From positions 1 to 64,000 of the forward strand of contig JAOPHQ010001137.1 of the NCBI GenBank assembly GCA_030340625.1: DNA of 64,000 nucleotides. Direction: 5' to 3'. Shown here one piece after another: positions 63,892-64,000 of the stretch. The notes below the pieces were generated by a model that saw only the letters and a list, made by a program, of their open reading frames with translations, had not been told where the DNA came from and searched no databases. A program made the position numbers and the translations under genes. This DNA is from Merluccius polli (Eukaryota; Chordata; Actinopteri; Gadiformes; Merlucciidae). Numbering within the stretch: the stretch's first letter is position 1; each line of letters starts with the position of its first letter.

Positions 63892-63968
63892 AGGTGTCTG
63901 TCAATAGCTCAGTGAGTAGAGAACTCCCCTGCAATGCAGAAGGTCCACGGGTCAAATCCCGCCAGGTA
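63892..63968 (+). pseudogene. tRNA-Cys-like pseudogene or SINE head
   Basis: TAGCTCAGTGAGTAGAG is a good A box and GGGTCAAATCCCG resembles the B box. The spacing from GTAGAG to GGTCC matches tRNA-Cys with GCA in the anticodon position (CCCCTGCAATGC). The anticodon and acceptor stems do not pair well and no CCA-side acceptor is seen, so this is a pseudogene or a tRNA-derived SINE start. Confidence 0.5.
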
Positions 63969-64000
63969 CCTAATGACGTGGTCCTGTTTTTTTGCTGTAT

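Noticed and set aside
63892..63968. Functional tRNA-Cys gene
   Set aside because: Acceptor and anticodon stems do not pair; more likely a pseudogene or SINE head.

Overview
This is a vertebrate window, almost certainly from a teleost fish. Sixteen consecutive coding exons of one large gene lie on the + strand, separated by introns packed with fish-type transposons: Tc1/mariner, hAT, L2-clade LINEs, BEL/Pao, a 5S-derived SINE and TTAA-flanked MITEs. The exons read in register as a ryanodine receptor. Several stretches are type-2 specific (for example LHVDAAFQQTLWS, the YGDSVCYVQH region and HLICDNLL-like NLICDNLL), so the gene is a ryr2 orthologue. The species and the a/b paralogue cannot be told from the window.

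Layout. 1-2797 is upstream intron, mostly an unfamiliar DNA transposon with a 467-codon minus-strand ORF. Exons 1-4 (window numbering) lie at 2.8-11.7 kb, exons 5-7 at 20.3-21.6 kb, exon 8 at 24.7 kb, exons 9-12 at 27.9-30.3 kb and exons 13-16 at 59.0-60.8 kb. By alignment from memory they cover roughly residues 193-940 of the receptor: the end of the first beta-trefoil, the MIR trefoil, the RIH solenoid, SPRY1 and the start of the first RyR repeat. The first exons of the gene and everything after the first RyR repeat are outside the window. Intron 12 (30,283-59,049, about 28.8 kb) holds most of the mobile DNA.

Mobile DNA. There are four Tc1/mariner elements. One is a DD36E element with an open transposase. 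Two are near-identical DD34E copies that share an N-terminal frameshift. One is a DD34E element split by a hAT, which is itself split by a 108-bp MITE. Several hAT elements have intact 8-bp target duplications. A BEL/Pao retrotransposon has both LTRs but an internal pol deletion. One L2-clade LINE is nearly full length and other LINE, gypsy, Harbinger, L1-like and hAT relics are broken. A 5S-rRNA-headed SINE carries an internal 35-bp VNTR.

The most unusual observations concern splicing of ryr2. (i) The 3' splice site of window exon 10, plus the first ~25 bases of the exon, has been amplified into a 39-bp (13-codon) tandem array just upstream of the real exon, giving a ladder of decoy acceptors. 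A hAT fragment interrupts the array. (ii) Exon 11 sits between a (TG)36 tract at its acceptor and an (AC)37 tract at its donor, which are complementary in the pre-mRNA. (iii) Exon 8 has a TAG-GAG tandem acceptor. Also notable are RecQ-like helicase starts carried inside two different MITEs, and the unclassified transposon at the left edge. All family assignments are by recognition; no search was run.
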